Source of the DNA: Saccopteryx bilineata
Taxonomy: Eukaryota; Chordata; Mammalia; Chiroptera; Emballonuridae
NCBI RefSeq assembly: GCF_036850765.1
Contig: NC_089495.1
Location: 62,782,410-62,846,409, forward strand
Length of the DNA: 64,000 nucleotides
Direction: 5' to 3'
Shown here: positions 47,556 to 57,512 of the stretch, piece by piece
How positions within the stretch are numbered: position 1 is the first letter of the stretch
Layout of the letters: each line of letters begins with the position of its first letter
Notes under the pieces: model-generated
What the model was told of the DNA's origin: nothing
Seen by the model: the letters and a program-made list of their open reading frames with translations, nothing else
Databases searched by the model: none
Position numbers and translations under genes: made by a program

Positions 47556-48692
47556 ATTACAACAAAATGTCAAAAAATAATAGTTAGATCTTTATAGTAT
47601 ATACAAAAAGAAACTCAAAATGGATCAAACATCTAAATGTAGAAACAAAAACTATAAAACTTTTAAAGAAAGCTTCATGACATTAGATTTAGCACTTATT
47701 TCTTGGATGTAGCACCAAAAGCACGGGCAACAACAACAACTAGATAAATTGGGTTACATCAAAATTTCAATTTTTTTTCATTATAATAAAGTATCAACAG
47801 AGTAAAAAAGCAGCCCATGGAATGAAGATATATATTTGCAAAATATATACTGAATAAGGGACTATTATCTAGAATATATAGAGACCTTCTATAACTCAAC
47901 AATAAAAAGAAATTTTACAATGAACAAAGAATTTGAACAGACATTTCCTCTAAAAAAGATACATGTAATCAAAAAGCACAAGAAAATATATACCACATGA
48001 TTAATTATTAGGGAAATACACATGAAAGTCACAATGATATACAACTTCACACCCATTAAGAAGACTACTACCGAAAACAAAATTAAAATAAAAACAGAAA
48101 ATAACTTACATTGGTGAGGATGTAAAGAAATTGAACACTTTTGCATTGCTGGTGGGAATGTAAAATGGTGTATTGATATGGAAAACAAGGATGGTGTTTC
48201 CTCAAGAAACTAAAATACAATTACCATATGATTCAGCAATCCCACTTCTAAGTATTTGTCCCGTTCCCCCCACTAAAAAATGAGAAAGTGCGAACATAAA
48301 CAGATATGTACACTAATGTTCACAGTTTCCGAGTAGCATAATTCACTATATCTAAAGGTTGAAAGTAAATCAAGTGTCCTTTGATAAAAATATGTTATAC
48401 ACTATATCAGTGGTTCTCAAACTTTTTGAAGTCGGGGCACATTTAACATCTTACAAATAATTGTAGGCGCACTACATACAAATTACTGAGAAATATGTTA
48501 TAATAATTAAGTCAAATATTAAAGAAAAACATATAAAGTGCAAGCGTGCTTTTATGGTAATTAAATAAAATAAATATGACAAAATTAAATTTATTATGAC
48601 ATTTAAAAACATCTGTATGTTACATTTTTTTAAGTTACACTTTTTAGAATTCATAAAAAAGGGGGTTAAAAATAAGAAAAATGACAAAAAAC

Positions 48693-48971
48693 TTATCTTC
48701 TTATATATAGAGATACATTCTTAGTAAGATTTATTAAATTTGGCAGGTCCCAGAGCGAATGTGTTGTTTTTTCATTCTTGTGTTTATGAGAAACATGAGC
48801 CTGACGTGTCCTAGCGATTTCTTCAATGTTTGGGCATATATTTGAAAGGCAAACTCTCATTTCCCCATCAATACATTGAAAAATTCCTCTCTTTTTACTC
48901 TTCATTGTGTTGACGGTAGAAAATCCTAAATCACATAAATAGGATGTTGAAAATTGTAGTAAAATGTTCAA
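48693..48971 (-). pseudogene. hAT transposase C-terminal dimerisation-domain remnant
   Basis: The 92-residue frame contains LLQFSTSYLCDLGFSTVNTMKSKKRG and a following CIDGEMRVCLSNICPNIEEI-like segment, the layout of the hAT C-terminal dimerisation domain (hydrophobic LL-F, then TSYLCE-like, GFS, K-KR, then the L(R)V-LSNI helix). The N-terminal zinc finger and catalytic DDE core are missing. It lies near one end of the hAT element, as expected for the 3' end of its gene. Non-functional; related host genes (ZBED/SCAND3-like) share this domain, but the hAT ends argue for a transposon copy. Confidence 0.82.
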
Positions 48972-49369
48972 AGCTTTTTTAGATATTGCAACATATTCTT
49001 CTTTTATAGAAATTTAAAAGGCTTCAAGAGAAAATTCCTTATGTTATAATCATCAATCCAAAACCCCCACCATACATATCATCATAACTTTATACCAAAC
49101 AAAAGATAGAAGAAACTTGCCTCCAGTCTTTCTGGGGAACATGGGGGGTAGTGGGTAAACAATCCAGCACCACAGCTTAATAGCCTTTTGAAACCTAATT
49201 AGGCAAGTTAGGTGGGGGGGGGGTTGAGCAGACTGTCAGCCTTACAGCCAATTCCCCACACCTCTTTCCCCTCAAAATCTAAACTCCAAAAACCCTGTTG
49301 GTTATTTGGTTCCCAACAGGCACATATTTCTCTGGAATACCATAGGGCACACCTGGAAATCTTCTAAGG

Positions 49370-49708
49370 CAGTGGTCCCCAATCTTTTTTGGGTCTGTGT
49401 CAGAAAATATTTTCATGGACCAGCCTTTAGGGTGGGATGGATAAATGCACAAAATAAAATTATGCGACTGGTGTAAAAACTGTGGTATTTTTAAGTATAA
49501 TTGTTGAACTTATGAGACAAGCATCAAGAGTGAGTCTTAGACGGATGTAACAGAGGGAATCTGGTCATTTTAAAAAAATAAAACATTGTTCAGACTTAAA
49601 TATAAATAAAATGGAAATAATGTAAGTTATTTATTCTTTCTCTGCAGAGCAGTAGCAAATGGCCCACGGACCGGTAGCGGTCCGTGGCCTGGGGGTTGGA
49701 GACAACTG
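49370..49708. mobile_element. Nested non-autonomous hAT element, 339 bp
   Basis: Starts cagtggtccccaatc, ends 'ggggttggagacaactg', with a near-terminal palindrome cggaccggtagcggtccg (49670-49687 region). The 8-bp repeats ttctaagg (49362-49369) and ttctaatg (49709-49716) differ at one base. Inserted into the outer hAT, so younger than it. Confidence 0.88.
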
Positions 49709-50128
49709 TTCTAATGCACACCAGTGTGCCCTGGTGCATACGTTGAGAATCACTGCACTATATATTATTCAGTCATAAAAAGAAAGGAAATTTTGACTAA
49801 TGCAACAGCAAAGAGGAACTTGAAGACACTGTGCAAAGTGAAATAAGCTAAGAACAACAGGACGAATATTGCACGATTCCATTAATGTAAGGTTCCTTGA
49901 GTAGTCAAATACATAAGGATAAAAAATCTGGGGCTGGGGGAAAAAGAATATAGATTTATTGTTTGATGGGTACAGAGTTTAAGTTTGGGGAGATAAGAAA
50001 ATGTTCTGGCAATGGATAGTGGTGACAATTGCACAAAAGTGTAAATGTACTTAATGTCAGTGAACTGTATACTTAAAAGTGGTTGAATGGTAAATTTTAT
50101 GCCATGTATGTTTTACCATAATTTAAAA

Positions 50129-51955
50129 AAATGATGGCTTTAATTTGAACAGTATTATCAGGGATAAAAAGAGAATATTTTTTGAAATATCCAAAAGATA
50201 AAATGACAACATAGGACAAAAGAGAAGGGTAAAAAAAAATAGTATTGATGTGAGTTGGTTCTATTTTACCTTCTTCCTTGGCAATTTTTTATTGTGATGG
50301 TCTATATATACCAGAGAGGGTATGCACCATCCTCTTTCACATGGCAGACTCTTCACATCAGCTGAGTCAGAATGACAAAGTGTGGTGGGGAATCTCCAAA
50401 CACCTGAAGTTATAATAAGCTCCCTAGATGACTCAAAGGCTCCTCAAAGTTTTAGAACCACAAAACCAGAGAGAAAAGATTAGAAGAATGAATTTAGACA
50501 TCTGGAGAACACCAACATTAAGGAGAAGTGGGACAGATAATATACACTAAGGAAATAGAAAAAATGATTAAACAGATGCAAGATGAATCATAAAAGGTTG
50601 TTTGAAGCTAATCAAACATGCTCATAAAATATAGGAGTAATTAACTGTGTCAACTGCAGCAGGAAGGTCCACTAGATAAAAAGCATGTTTACTAGGTTAA
50701 AAAAATAAGCCATTGTTAGGGACATTAGCAGAGACATTGTCAAAAACAGTTCTAGAAACATAAATCCAATTGATGTTTTGAAGAAAAATTTAAATCAATT
50801 GACAAGAGTTAACTGAATGGCAGATCATGGTGTAAACATAGGTTTTATTAGATTGAGAAGAGAGAAGTCATAGCTAGAGGAGTAATTAAGTAATATTAAA
50901 CTTTTATTTTTTATTCACGGAAAAGGGATGCCAGCATGTTTATAAACGGAAAGTAGAAATCCAGTAGAAAGAGTAAAAAGATACATAGAAGAGACAGAAA
51001 AAGAGAAATGAAACATTAGGATTACAGCCAAGAACAAAGCAGACTTGATGACCTTGAACCGGAGGTGTTGAGTTGAAGAAATGCCTCTCCTGAATTTCTA
51101 AATCCTATTCACTATATGTACCACGTAATTCTTCAGTCAAAAATGAAAACCTTTCAGCTTATAATTAATTTTTCCCCAACAACTATGACAACACTCACAT
51201 TGTGCTTCAAATTTTAGACCAATGTTCCAGAAATTTATGATCTAAACATTTCTAATCATCACAGAGTTTGTTGTCTTTTCTGCCTCCATTTGAGGCTCAA
51301 ATAGAAGTCTGGAAAGAATTATATTCCATTTTTAATTTTGTTTCCTCTCTCAGGATGAGTGCCTAGGGGCACATCTACACATGCACTTAGAAAAGAAACA
51401 CTGCATATGTGGCTCTACTCCAAGTGAGGAGCTGAAACAAGGCCAGCTGGCCGGAGCATAGCTTTTATAGCAGTATCTTCTTCAAGAAATTATAAGGTCC
51501 TTGCAGAGATAGTTTCATTTTCAGGTGCTGAATCCCAATCCTATTGTCATTTTGCTTGTAACACACAAGTTGCACAAGAGATTTGCAGAGTGCTTCAAGG
51601 ATAATAAAAATGAGAAAGAATGGCTTGCAAGGAAAATCTCACTTCCAGCACCATGAACAAATTATGCCACTGTGTGACCATTTCCTCTTCCGGAAAAGAA
51701 TGCAGTTGAAGTAAGAACCCATGGACCCTTTCAACTTAAGACTATAAAATATGTTCCTGGAAATTAGTTTTTTAAAATTTGACGCAAAAAGTCTATTTGA
51801 TTACTAGAGAAACATGGATATGCTACCTAAATTCTTCAGTGAAATGTAATCATTAAATCCATAAATTCAAACAGAATACCGAAGGACTTGTGCAAACCCA
51901 AGGTTGTGTTAACAGCAGAGAGCACCAGATGTTAGACCTCAGTCTTTGAGTTTGC
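50129..51955. other. Intergenic sequence with no recognised element
   Basis: Nothing recognised; no coding frame with a domain. Confidence 0.45.
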
Positions 51956-52394
51956 ATTAGAAAAAAAAAATTCAGTTAAGATTCAGATATAAGCAAAAGT
52001 TTATTTAGAAAATCACAAAGGTAGAATTAGTGAGCCATGGAAGAATTGATCCAGTTGGGCTGTGTGAGCTCAAGAAAGCAAAGCTACTTGCTTTGAGGGA
52101 AGAATGAAGAAGAGAGGAAGAAGTGCTGATATGTTTGAGAGAGACGGAGTGAGCATGTACTGAGCCCTTTGTCTTGAGAATTTTTGTCTGGATGTCTCAA
52201 GGAAGAATCTCAATAGAATATTCATCAATTTCCTGATGTGTCGTCTCCTCAGGATCCTGGTCTCCACTGATTGGTTGAAGCCAGAACAGGGAATCATTAG
52301 TCATCTAGCTGATCCTGATGTCAAAGTGCAGCCTGACCTGGCCCCCAATTTTCTGCTTTTCTGGGCCTGGAACTGAAGCAACTGAGGTCTAGAT

Positions 52395-52907
52395 CAGGGG
52401 TCCCCAAACTTTTTACACAAGGGGCCAGTTCACTGTCCCTCAGACCGTTGGAGGGCCAGACTATAAAAAAAACTATGAACAAATCCCTACGCACACTGCA
52501 CATATCTTATTTTAAAGTAAAAAAAAAGGGGGGAAACAAATACAATATTTAAAATAAGAACAAGTAAATTTAAATCAACAAACTGACCAGTATTTCAATG
52601 GGAACTATGGGCCTGCTTTTGGCTAATGAGATGGTCAACGTCCGGTTCCATATTTGTCACTGCTAGCCATAACAGGTGATATGACGTGCTTCCGGAGCCC
52701 TGATGCGTGCATCCCATGTCACCGGAAGTAGTACTGTACATGAGCCATGCTGCGCTTTGTGGCACCGCCACATACAGTACTCCTGGAGCACAGGATGAGG
52801 ATGGACCCTGTGCTCCTCTCACTGACCACCAATGAAAGAGGTGCCCCTATAGGAGGTGCAGCGGGGGCCGGATAAATGGCCTCAGGGGGCCACATGAGGC
52901 CCGCGGG
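52395..52907. mobile_element. hAT element, 3' end lost
   Basis: Begins caggggtccccaaacttttt, followed by 'ggccagttcactgtccctca', 'gaccgttggagggccagact'. A GC-rich middle contains 'acttccggtgacatgggatg'-type sequence in complement. The other end stops at 'gaggcccgcgggtg' without the expected complementary terminus, so it is truncated or rearranged there. ORF-like frames inside are incidental. Confidence 0.82.
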
Positions 52908-53082
52908 TGTTATCTCTAGGGGTTAATTCTTAAGGGAATGGTCATGCAAGAGTCATATGAAGCTGTTTTCTTGCCACTTTGTTCCTTCTCTAAGATGGTC
53001 AAACACATGACTAAACACATGCCAGGAGAGGAAAGGTTAGGGGTGGAAAGGAAAGGTTAGGAGAAGGTCCGAACTGCATAAC

Positions 53083-53728
53083 CCCGTGATGACAAACCTT
53101 TCTATAAAAACCGCCCACTGCCCTGGCCGGTTGGCTCAGCGGTAGAGCGTCGGCCTAGCGTGCGGAGGACCCGGGTTCGATTCCTAGCCAGGGCACATAG
53201 GAGAAGCGCCCATTTGCTTCTCCACCCCTCCGCCGCGCTTTCCTCTCTGTCTCTCTCTTCCCCTCCCGCAGCCAAGGCTCCATTGGAGCAAAGATGGCCC
53301 GGGCGCTGGGCATGGCTCTGTGGCCTCTGCCTCAGGCGCTAGAGTGGCTCTGGTCGCAATATGGCGACGCCCAGGATGGGCAGAGCATCGCCCCCTGGGG
53401 GGCAGAGCACCACCTCTGGTGGGCGTGCCAGGTGGATCCCGGTCGGGCGCATGCGGGAGTCTGTCTGACTGTCTCTCCCTGTTTCCAGCTTCAGAAAAAT
53501 GAAAAAAAAAAAAAAAAAACCCGCCCACTTTTGCAGTGCTGGTCAACCTGGTCCCTCCCGCCCACTAGTGGGCATTCCAGCTTTCATGGTGGGCGGGAGC
53601 GGAGCAATCAAACGGCGCCGCGATTGGCCCACCATGAGAGCTGGAAGGCCCACTAGTGGACGGGAGGGAACAGGTTGACCAGCACTGCAAAAGTGGGCGG
53701 TTTTTATAAAAAGGTTCGTCATTACGGG
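53083..53728. mobile_element. Fold-back (long terminal inverted repeat) MITE, split by SINE C
   Basis: Left end cccgtgatgacaaacctt (53083) is complementary to the right end aaggttcgtcattacggg (ending 53728). Without the SINE and one target copy the element is about 236 bp. Arms of ~100 bp (53083-53119 plus 53530-53594; 53627-53728) surround a ~32-bp loop with cggcgccg. A 5-bp repeat ataac flanks it (53078-53082, 53729-53733). Arms are rich in 'cccgcccact' and 'ccactagtggg' sequence. Superfamily not clear from TSD length. Confidence 0.88.
53120..53520 (+). mobile_element. tRNA-derived SINE, family C, full length and young
   Basis: The best-preserved copy: tRNA-like head from gccctggccggttggctc with tagagcgtcgg, box B gggttcgattcc and the matching 'ccagggcaca' stem; then 'ggagaagcgcccatttgctt', 'gctccattggagcaaagatgg', 'ctagagtggctctggtcgca', 'gtggatcccggtcgggcgca', and an 18-base A-run. 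Target repeats ccgcccact at 53111-53119 and 53521-53529, inside the left arm of the fold-back MITE. Retained CpGs and a clean A-tail support recent insertion. Confidence 0.96.
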
Positions 53729-53890
53729 ATAACCGGTGATATGCTGAGGGAGGAAATGTCACCCTGGTGGTTAAGTCCCACCCTAATTTTGCCCCTTGAC
53801 AGGTACCCAGTACTTTTCACCCTGGATGACCTTCTTTCTGTACCTGAAATATTGTTCCCACTTTGCTCATGTCTACCTACTACATGAGTT

Positions 53891-54586
53891 GTATGGTAAC
53901 ATTCTTGACAGCCTTAGAAAAACATAGAAATAATTTATTTCATATAAATAATGGGAATTCTGCTCAAACTAATCTGCCTAGAGGACTGTTAGATTCAACT
54001 AACTAAGCTAATTACTGTGAGTAGCAATATAAAAGATGCATTTTCTCTAAGAACACATACACGCACAAACACAAAAGCAAGAGAAATTTGTCATAGTTAA
54101 TATTAAAAGTGTTTAGTGTATTTTCTAGTCACTGGAAAATATTTATTATTTTTTTAAATCTACTATACTTTATCATAGGAAAGCACATGCAAAAATCAGT
54201 TATGTATATTATATCAGCTTATGACTACCAGCGTATTCCAGAGGTATTTTAAACATCTATTGTACTGTTCTGCAATTCAGTGAAGGAATATTTTAGTTAA
54301 TAGTTATTTATATAAAAACTATAAAAATAAGACAATAACATTTATCACTCTCTATTTAATATCTTTAATTGAGTTATATATACCTAGCAAGATTCAATGG
54401 CAGTTTTAAAAGCTAATCAAAAAATAGGAATGATGAGTGAAATATTTCTGACATCAAAATTTATATAGAATTGTAAAAACCAATTTCAGAAATATCTCTT
54501 TCCCTGTGTTAAACATGGTCATCCAAATTCATTTATATTTAATTAGTTTCTCTCTTTCACCCACTATGATTATTAATTCAATCATT
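53891..54586. other. Unique AT-rich intergenic sequence
   Basis: Nothing recognised. Confidence 0.45.
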
Positions 54587-54588
54587 TA

Positions 54589-54815
54589 CTGCTCACAAAA
54601 ATTAAGGGATATTTCAAAACGAATATGATGCAATAAAAAATTTGATTTTTATTAGACGGTATCAGAGAAGCAAATAACAAGTCAAAGAACATTGTTCAAT
54701 TATGCAAATGGGATGCAAAACCAACATTTATTTCATTGGTGAAAATGAATTATACAAAAGGCTGAAAGCACTGGAGTACTTGCACGTTCCCTGATCCCCT
54801 AATTTTTGTGAGCAG
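54589..54815. mobile_element. Mariner-like MITE, 227 bp
   Basis: Terminal inverted repeats ctgctcacaaaaattaaggg (left) and ccctaatttttgtgagcag (right, ending 54815) match closely. Left flank is ta; right flank is tg, so a TA target duplication would have one change. The interior has no coding sequence. Confidence 0.85.
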
Positions 54816-55498
54816 TGTATTTCTTCATTGCCTCCTTAGTGCCAGATTCTTATTGAGTAACAGGGATACAAAAAAAAAGAAAAAAAAAAGAAAAAAATGC
54901 TCTATATTCTTGGAGTTTAAATTCTAGTAAATGCATTCTATTGCCTAAACTTGACAATTCTTTCTATATACTCTCTTTGTGAAATGATATTTTGTTTTTT
55001 TTCTGTCTCTTTCTTTCTCTATTTTCACACTTGGATTACTAAAATGCCTGTCCAAACAGTGTTGCTCTTTCCACTGTTTCCTTCTACCCTTTTCTACAAA
55101 AGTTATAGTTTTTAAAAGAAAATTTTAATTACTTCAGAACCCTGCTTAAAAACTTTTAGTTGCTCGCAAAATGTTTAGAAAGTTCCCAACATTGTTTTAA
55201 GACTTTATTTGAAGTTGTTTTGTTTTTTTTTTCCAGAATGTTTTGCAAATTTTAACGTTGTAATATTATCAATATTAATGGTAAACAAGACTGCTTCCTA
55301 TTCTTAGTCTGTCCGTGAAATATACAGATTTCATGCCTTGCTTTCTACTGTACATCAGAATTCCCCACTTTTTCTTGTCAACATTTTTAACAATTTTGAA
55401 GCATTTGAGAATACTTCTTCCATGATACCCTTTCCCATCCCAAATGTACATTTTCTTTTTCCATCTTTCTTCTCACAAACTCCTTTTGTGTTTTTTAA
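54816..55498. other. Unique AT-rich intergenic sequence
   Basis: A/G-rich run near 54870-54897; otherwise nothing recognised. Confidence 0.45.
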
Positions 55499-55683
55499 AC
55501 AAAATCTTTCTCTTGTTTTGAATGAGAGAGAGAGAAGAAGAAAGGCAGAGGTAATGGAGAAAGAGAGAGAAGCACCAACTTGTTCTATTTAGTTGTATGC
55601 TCATTGATTGCTTCTACATGCTTTGACCAAGATCAAACCCACTAACTCTGGCACACCAGGCTGACACTTTAGCCATTCATCCA
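55499..55683 (-). mobile_element. Older tRNA-derived SINE, inverted
   Basis: GA-rich tract, 'agagagaagcaccaacttgt', 'gctcattgattgcttctaca', 'tttgaccaagatcaaaccca' and 'ggctgacactttagccat' look like a diverged inverted tRNA SINE with box-B-like sequence. Ends in a short (CATC)n run. Confidence 0.65.
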
Positions 55684-55719
55684 TCCATCCAGAGCCTACA
55701 TTTAAAAACAAAATTTCAG

Positions 55720-55962
55720 GCCTGACCTGTGGTGGCGCAGTGGATAAAGTGTCAACCTGGAAATGCTGAGGTCGCCGGTTTGAAACCCTGGGCTTGCCTG
55801 GTCAAGGCACATATGGGAGTTGATGCTTCCAGCTCCTCCCCCCTTCTCTCTCTCTCTTCTCTCTCCCTCTCTCTCCCTCTCTGTCTCTCTCCCTCTCTCT
55901 CCTCTCTAAAAATGAATAAATAAAATTAAAAAAAAGAAAATGGATATCCCTGTTTAAAAAAA
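55720..55962 (+). mobile_element. tRNA-derived SINE, family A, with extra 3' sequence
   Basis: Head 'cctgacctgtggtggcgcag', box-B-like ggtttgaaacc, long CT tract, 'aaaatgaataaataaaatt', A-run. Exact repeats aaatttcag at 55711-55719 and 55963-55971. Between the A-rich tail and the right repeat lie about 20 further bases (tggatatccctgttt and a second A-run), so the transcript was longer than the SINE. Confidence 0.9.
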
Positions 55963-55971
55963 AAATTTCAG

Positions 55972-57239
55972 TCATTTTTCTCTATACTTACTTTTCTACA
56001 TATTTTTAGATTTTGACATTTATAGAATAAGAAAAAGTATTTGGAAGCAGAAGACAGCATCTCTTAATTCTGAGTTATTCACATATTATGTGATCTTAAA
56101 AATTTTTCTATCACTCATTTCCTTATGGAAAAATAAAAATAAATACTTTTGGAGAGCTCATGCATATAGAAATCTACAATGCATTTATATCCACAGGTAG
56201 ACTACAGCTTGAAAAATAATGCCTGTAAAAACTAGGAGAATAAATACAGTGCTGGGATGGTTCATTGCTGTAGAATAACGCCTGGCTCATATAAGGTATG
56301 CAAGAATCTTTGTAAAATGTGTTGATTTATATTAATGTTTATTCTTAATATACATCATGACAAACAAATGCTGCTTATTAGAACCTGAAGATTTCAAGCA
56401 CAAATCTGTATAAAATTTAGAATGTAGATTCTTATAAACACAGAATTTTGCTTTAATTTTTTCTCCGTTTATTCATCAGATTTTCTCTATCTTAGAAGGG
56501 GCGTATTACATTAATGTAGAAAAAATAAATAAGTTATATAATATTGAATTGTATATTGACTAAACTTATACAAAATATTTTATTTCTAATATCCTATCAT
56601 CATTTTCCTTATTGTCGACTTTCCAAAAATTAGCTGCAATGAAAGCCGTAAGGCTTTATTACTATAGATAAATTTCCTATTAAAAGAATCATATTTTTCA
56701 GGGACCAAGAATTCGGCAATTTAGATGTGGAAATTAACTTTATGACACATTTTCTTTTATCTCATAAAAAGAAACTGTCCTAATCCAAAGGAAATAAGAT
56801 TTTGACTATAGACAAATGCTAATAAGTATGAAAATTCAACTTACTGCAATATTACTTTATGTTGCCATACTGGTTTTAACTGCCAATAAGTGCATTAGTG
56901 TGTAGTATTTTCAGAGAATGTTAAAAGAATTAACACTTTTGGTGCAAAAAAAGCAAAATAGTGTAATATTGATAATATTTGAATAATATTGAAGTTTAAA
57001 ATTCTCACCATCTATTATTAAATAAGATTAACAAGATTATTTAAAATCTAATTATTATAAATTTTGATATAGATTTAGGCTGAATCTGTCCTAATTTACA
57101 GAAATCTATTTTTTCTCACATTTGGACAAATTGACAATTTTTTAATGTCTTAGTGTTCATTGAACTGAATAGTATAATAATAAATATATATTGACCAAAA
57201 TTACTATTTAAGTTTCATTTAAAAAAATATTTATTAGGT
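55972..57239. other. AT-rich intergenic sequence with a possible MIR
   Basis: 56035-56330 shows weak MIR-like order ('tggaagcagaagacagcat', 'ttatgtgatcttaaa', 'cgcctggctcatataagg'). The rest shows no recognised element. Confidence 0.4.
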
Positions 57240-57512
57240 ATTTTGTTTTTTTATAAATTTTTATTAATGGTAATGGGATGACATTAATAAATCAGGGTAC
57301 ATATATTCAAGGAAACATGTCTAGGTTATTTTGTCATCAAATTATGTTGCAAACCCCTCGCCCAAAATCAGATTGTCCTCCGTCACCCTCTATCTAGTTC
57401 TCTGTGCCCCTCCCCCTCCCCCTAACTCTCTCCCTCCCTCCCTCCCATGTCCTCCATCCCCCCCCACCCATGGTAACCACCACACTCTTGTCCATGTCTC
57501 TTAGTCTCATTT
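57240..57512 (-). other. 3' UTR and tail of the young L1
   Basis: Non-coding. Contains 'cattaccattaataaaaatt' near the tail on the sense strand and a long G-rich purine tract (complement at 57408-57475), which may form G-quadruplexes. Confidence 0.85.

Larger units (their letters stand above)
48408..49755 (-). mobile_element. hAT transposon (transposase-derived), carrying a nested hAT
   Basis: Ends cagtggttctcaaact and gttgagaatcactg are inverted. The exact 8-bp target duplication cactatat lies at 48400-48407 and 49756-49763. About 1.0 kb remains when the nested element is removed. The - strand keeps the C-terminal part of a hAT transposase; most of the coding region is deleted. Confidence 0.93.
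47560..50128 (+). mobile_element. Old L1M-type 3' portion, split by a hAT insertion
   Basis: Left piece (47560-48399) has ORF2 C-terminal sequence: 'aaaatggatcaaacatctaa', 'gctggtgggaatgtaaaatg', 'atgattcagcaatcccactt'. The right piece (49764-50128) continues it: 'tattattcagtcataaaaag', 'gatgggtacagagtttaagt', 'gtgaactgtatacttaaaag', 'ttttatgccatgtatgtttt'. It resembles older L1M 3' ends. Reading frames are destroyed. Confidence 0.88.
51960..53890 (-). mobile_element. Possible antisense ERV LTR hosting later insertions
   Basis: On the - strand, the sequence flanking the two DNA transposons (51960-52394, 52908-53077, 53734-53890) has an aataaa-like signal (tttatt at about 52001 on +) and moderate GC content. 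It reads as one disrupted block. I cannot name a family and the ends are guesses. Confidence 0.3.

Noticed and set aside
52595..52822. 75-codon - strand frame in a GC-rich block
   Set aside because: Falls inside the truncated hAT element; no domain.
53184..53656. 120-codon frames on both strands
   Set aside because: Derived from SINE C and fold-back MITE sequence.
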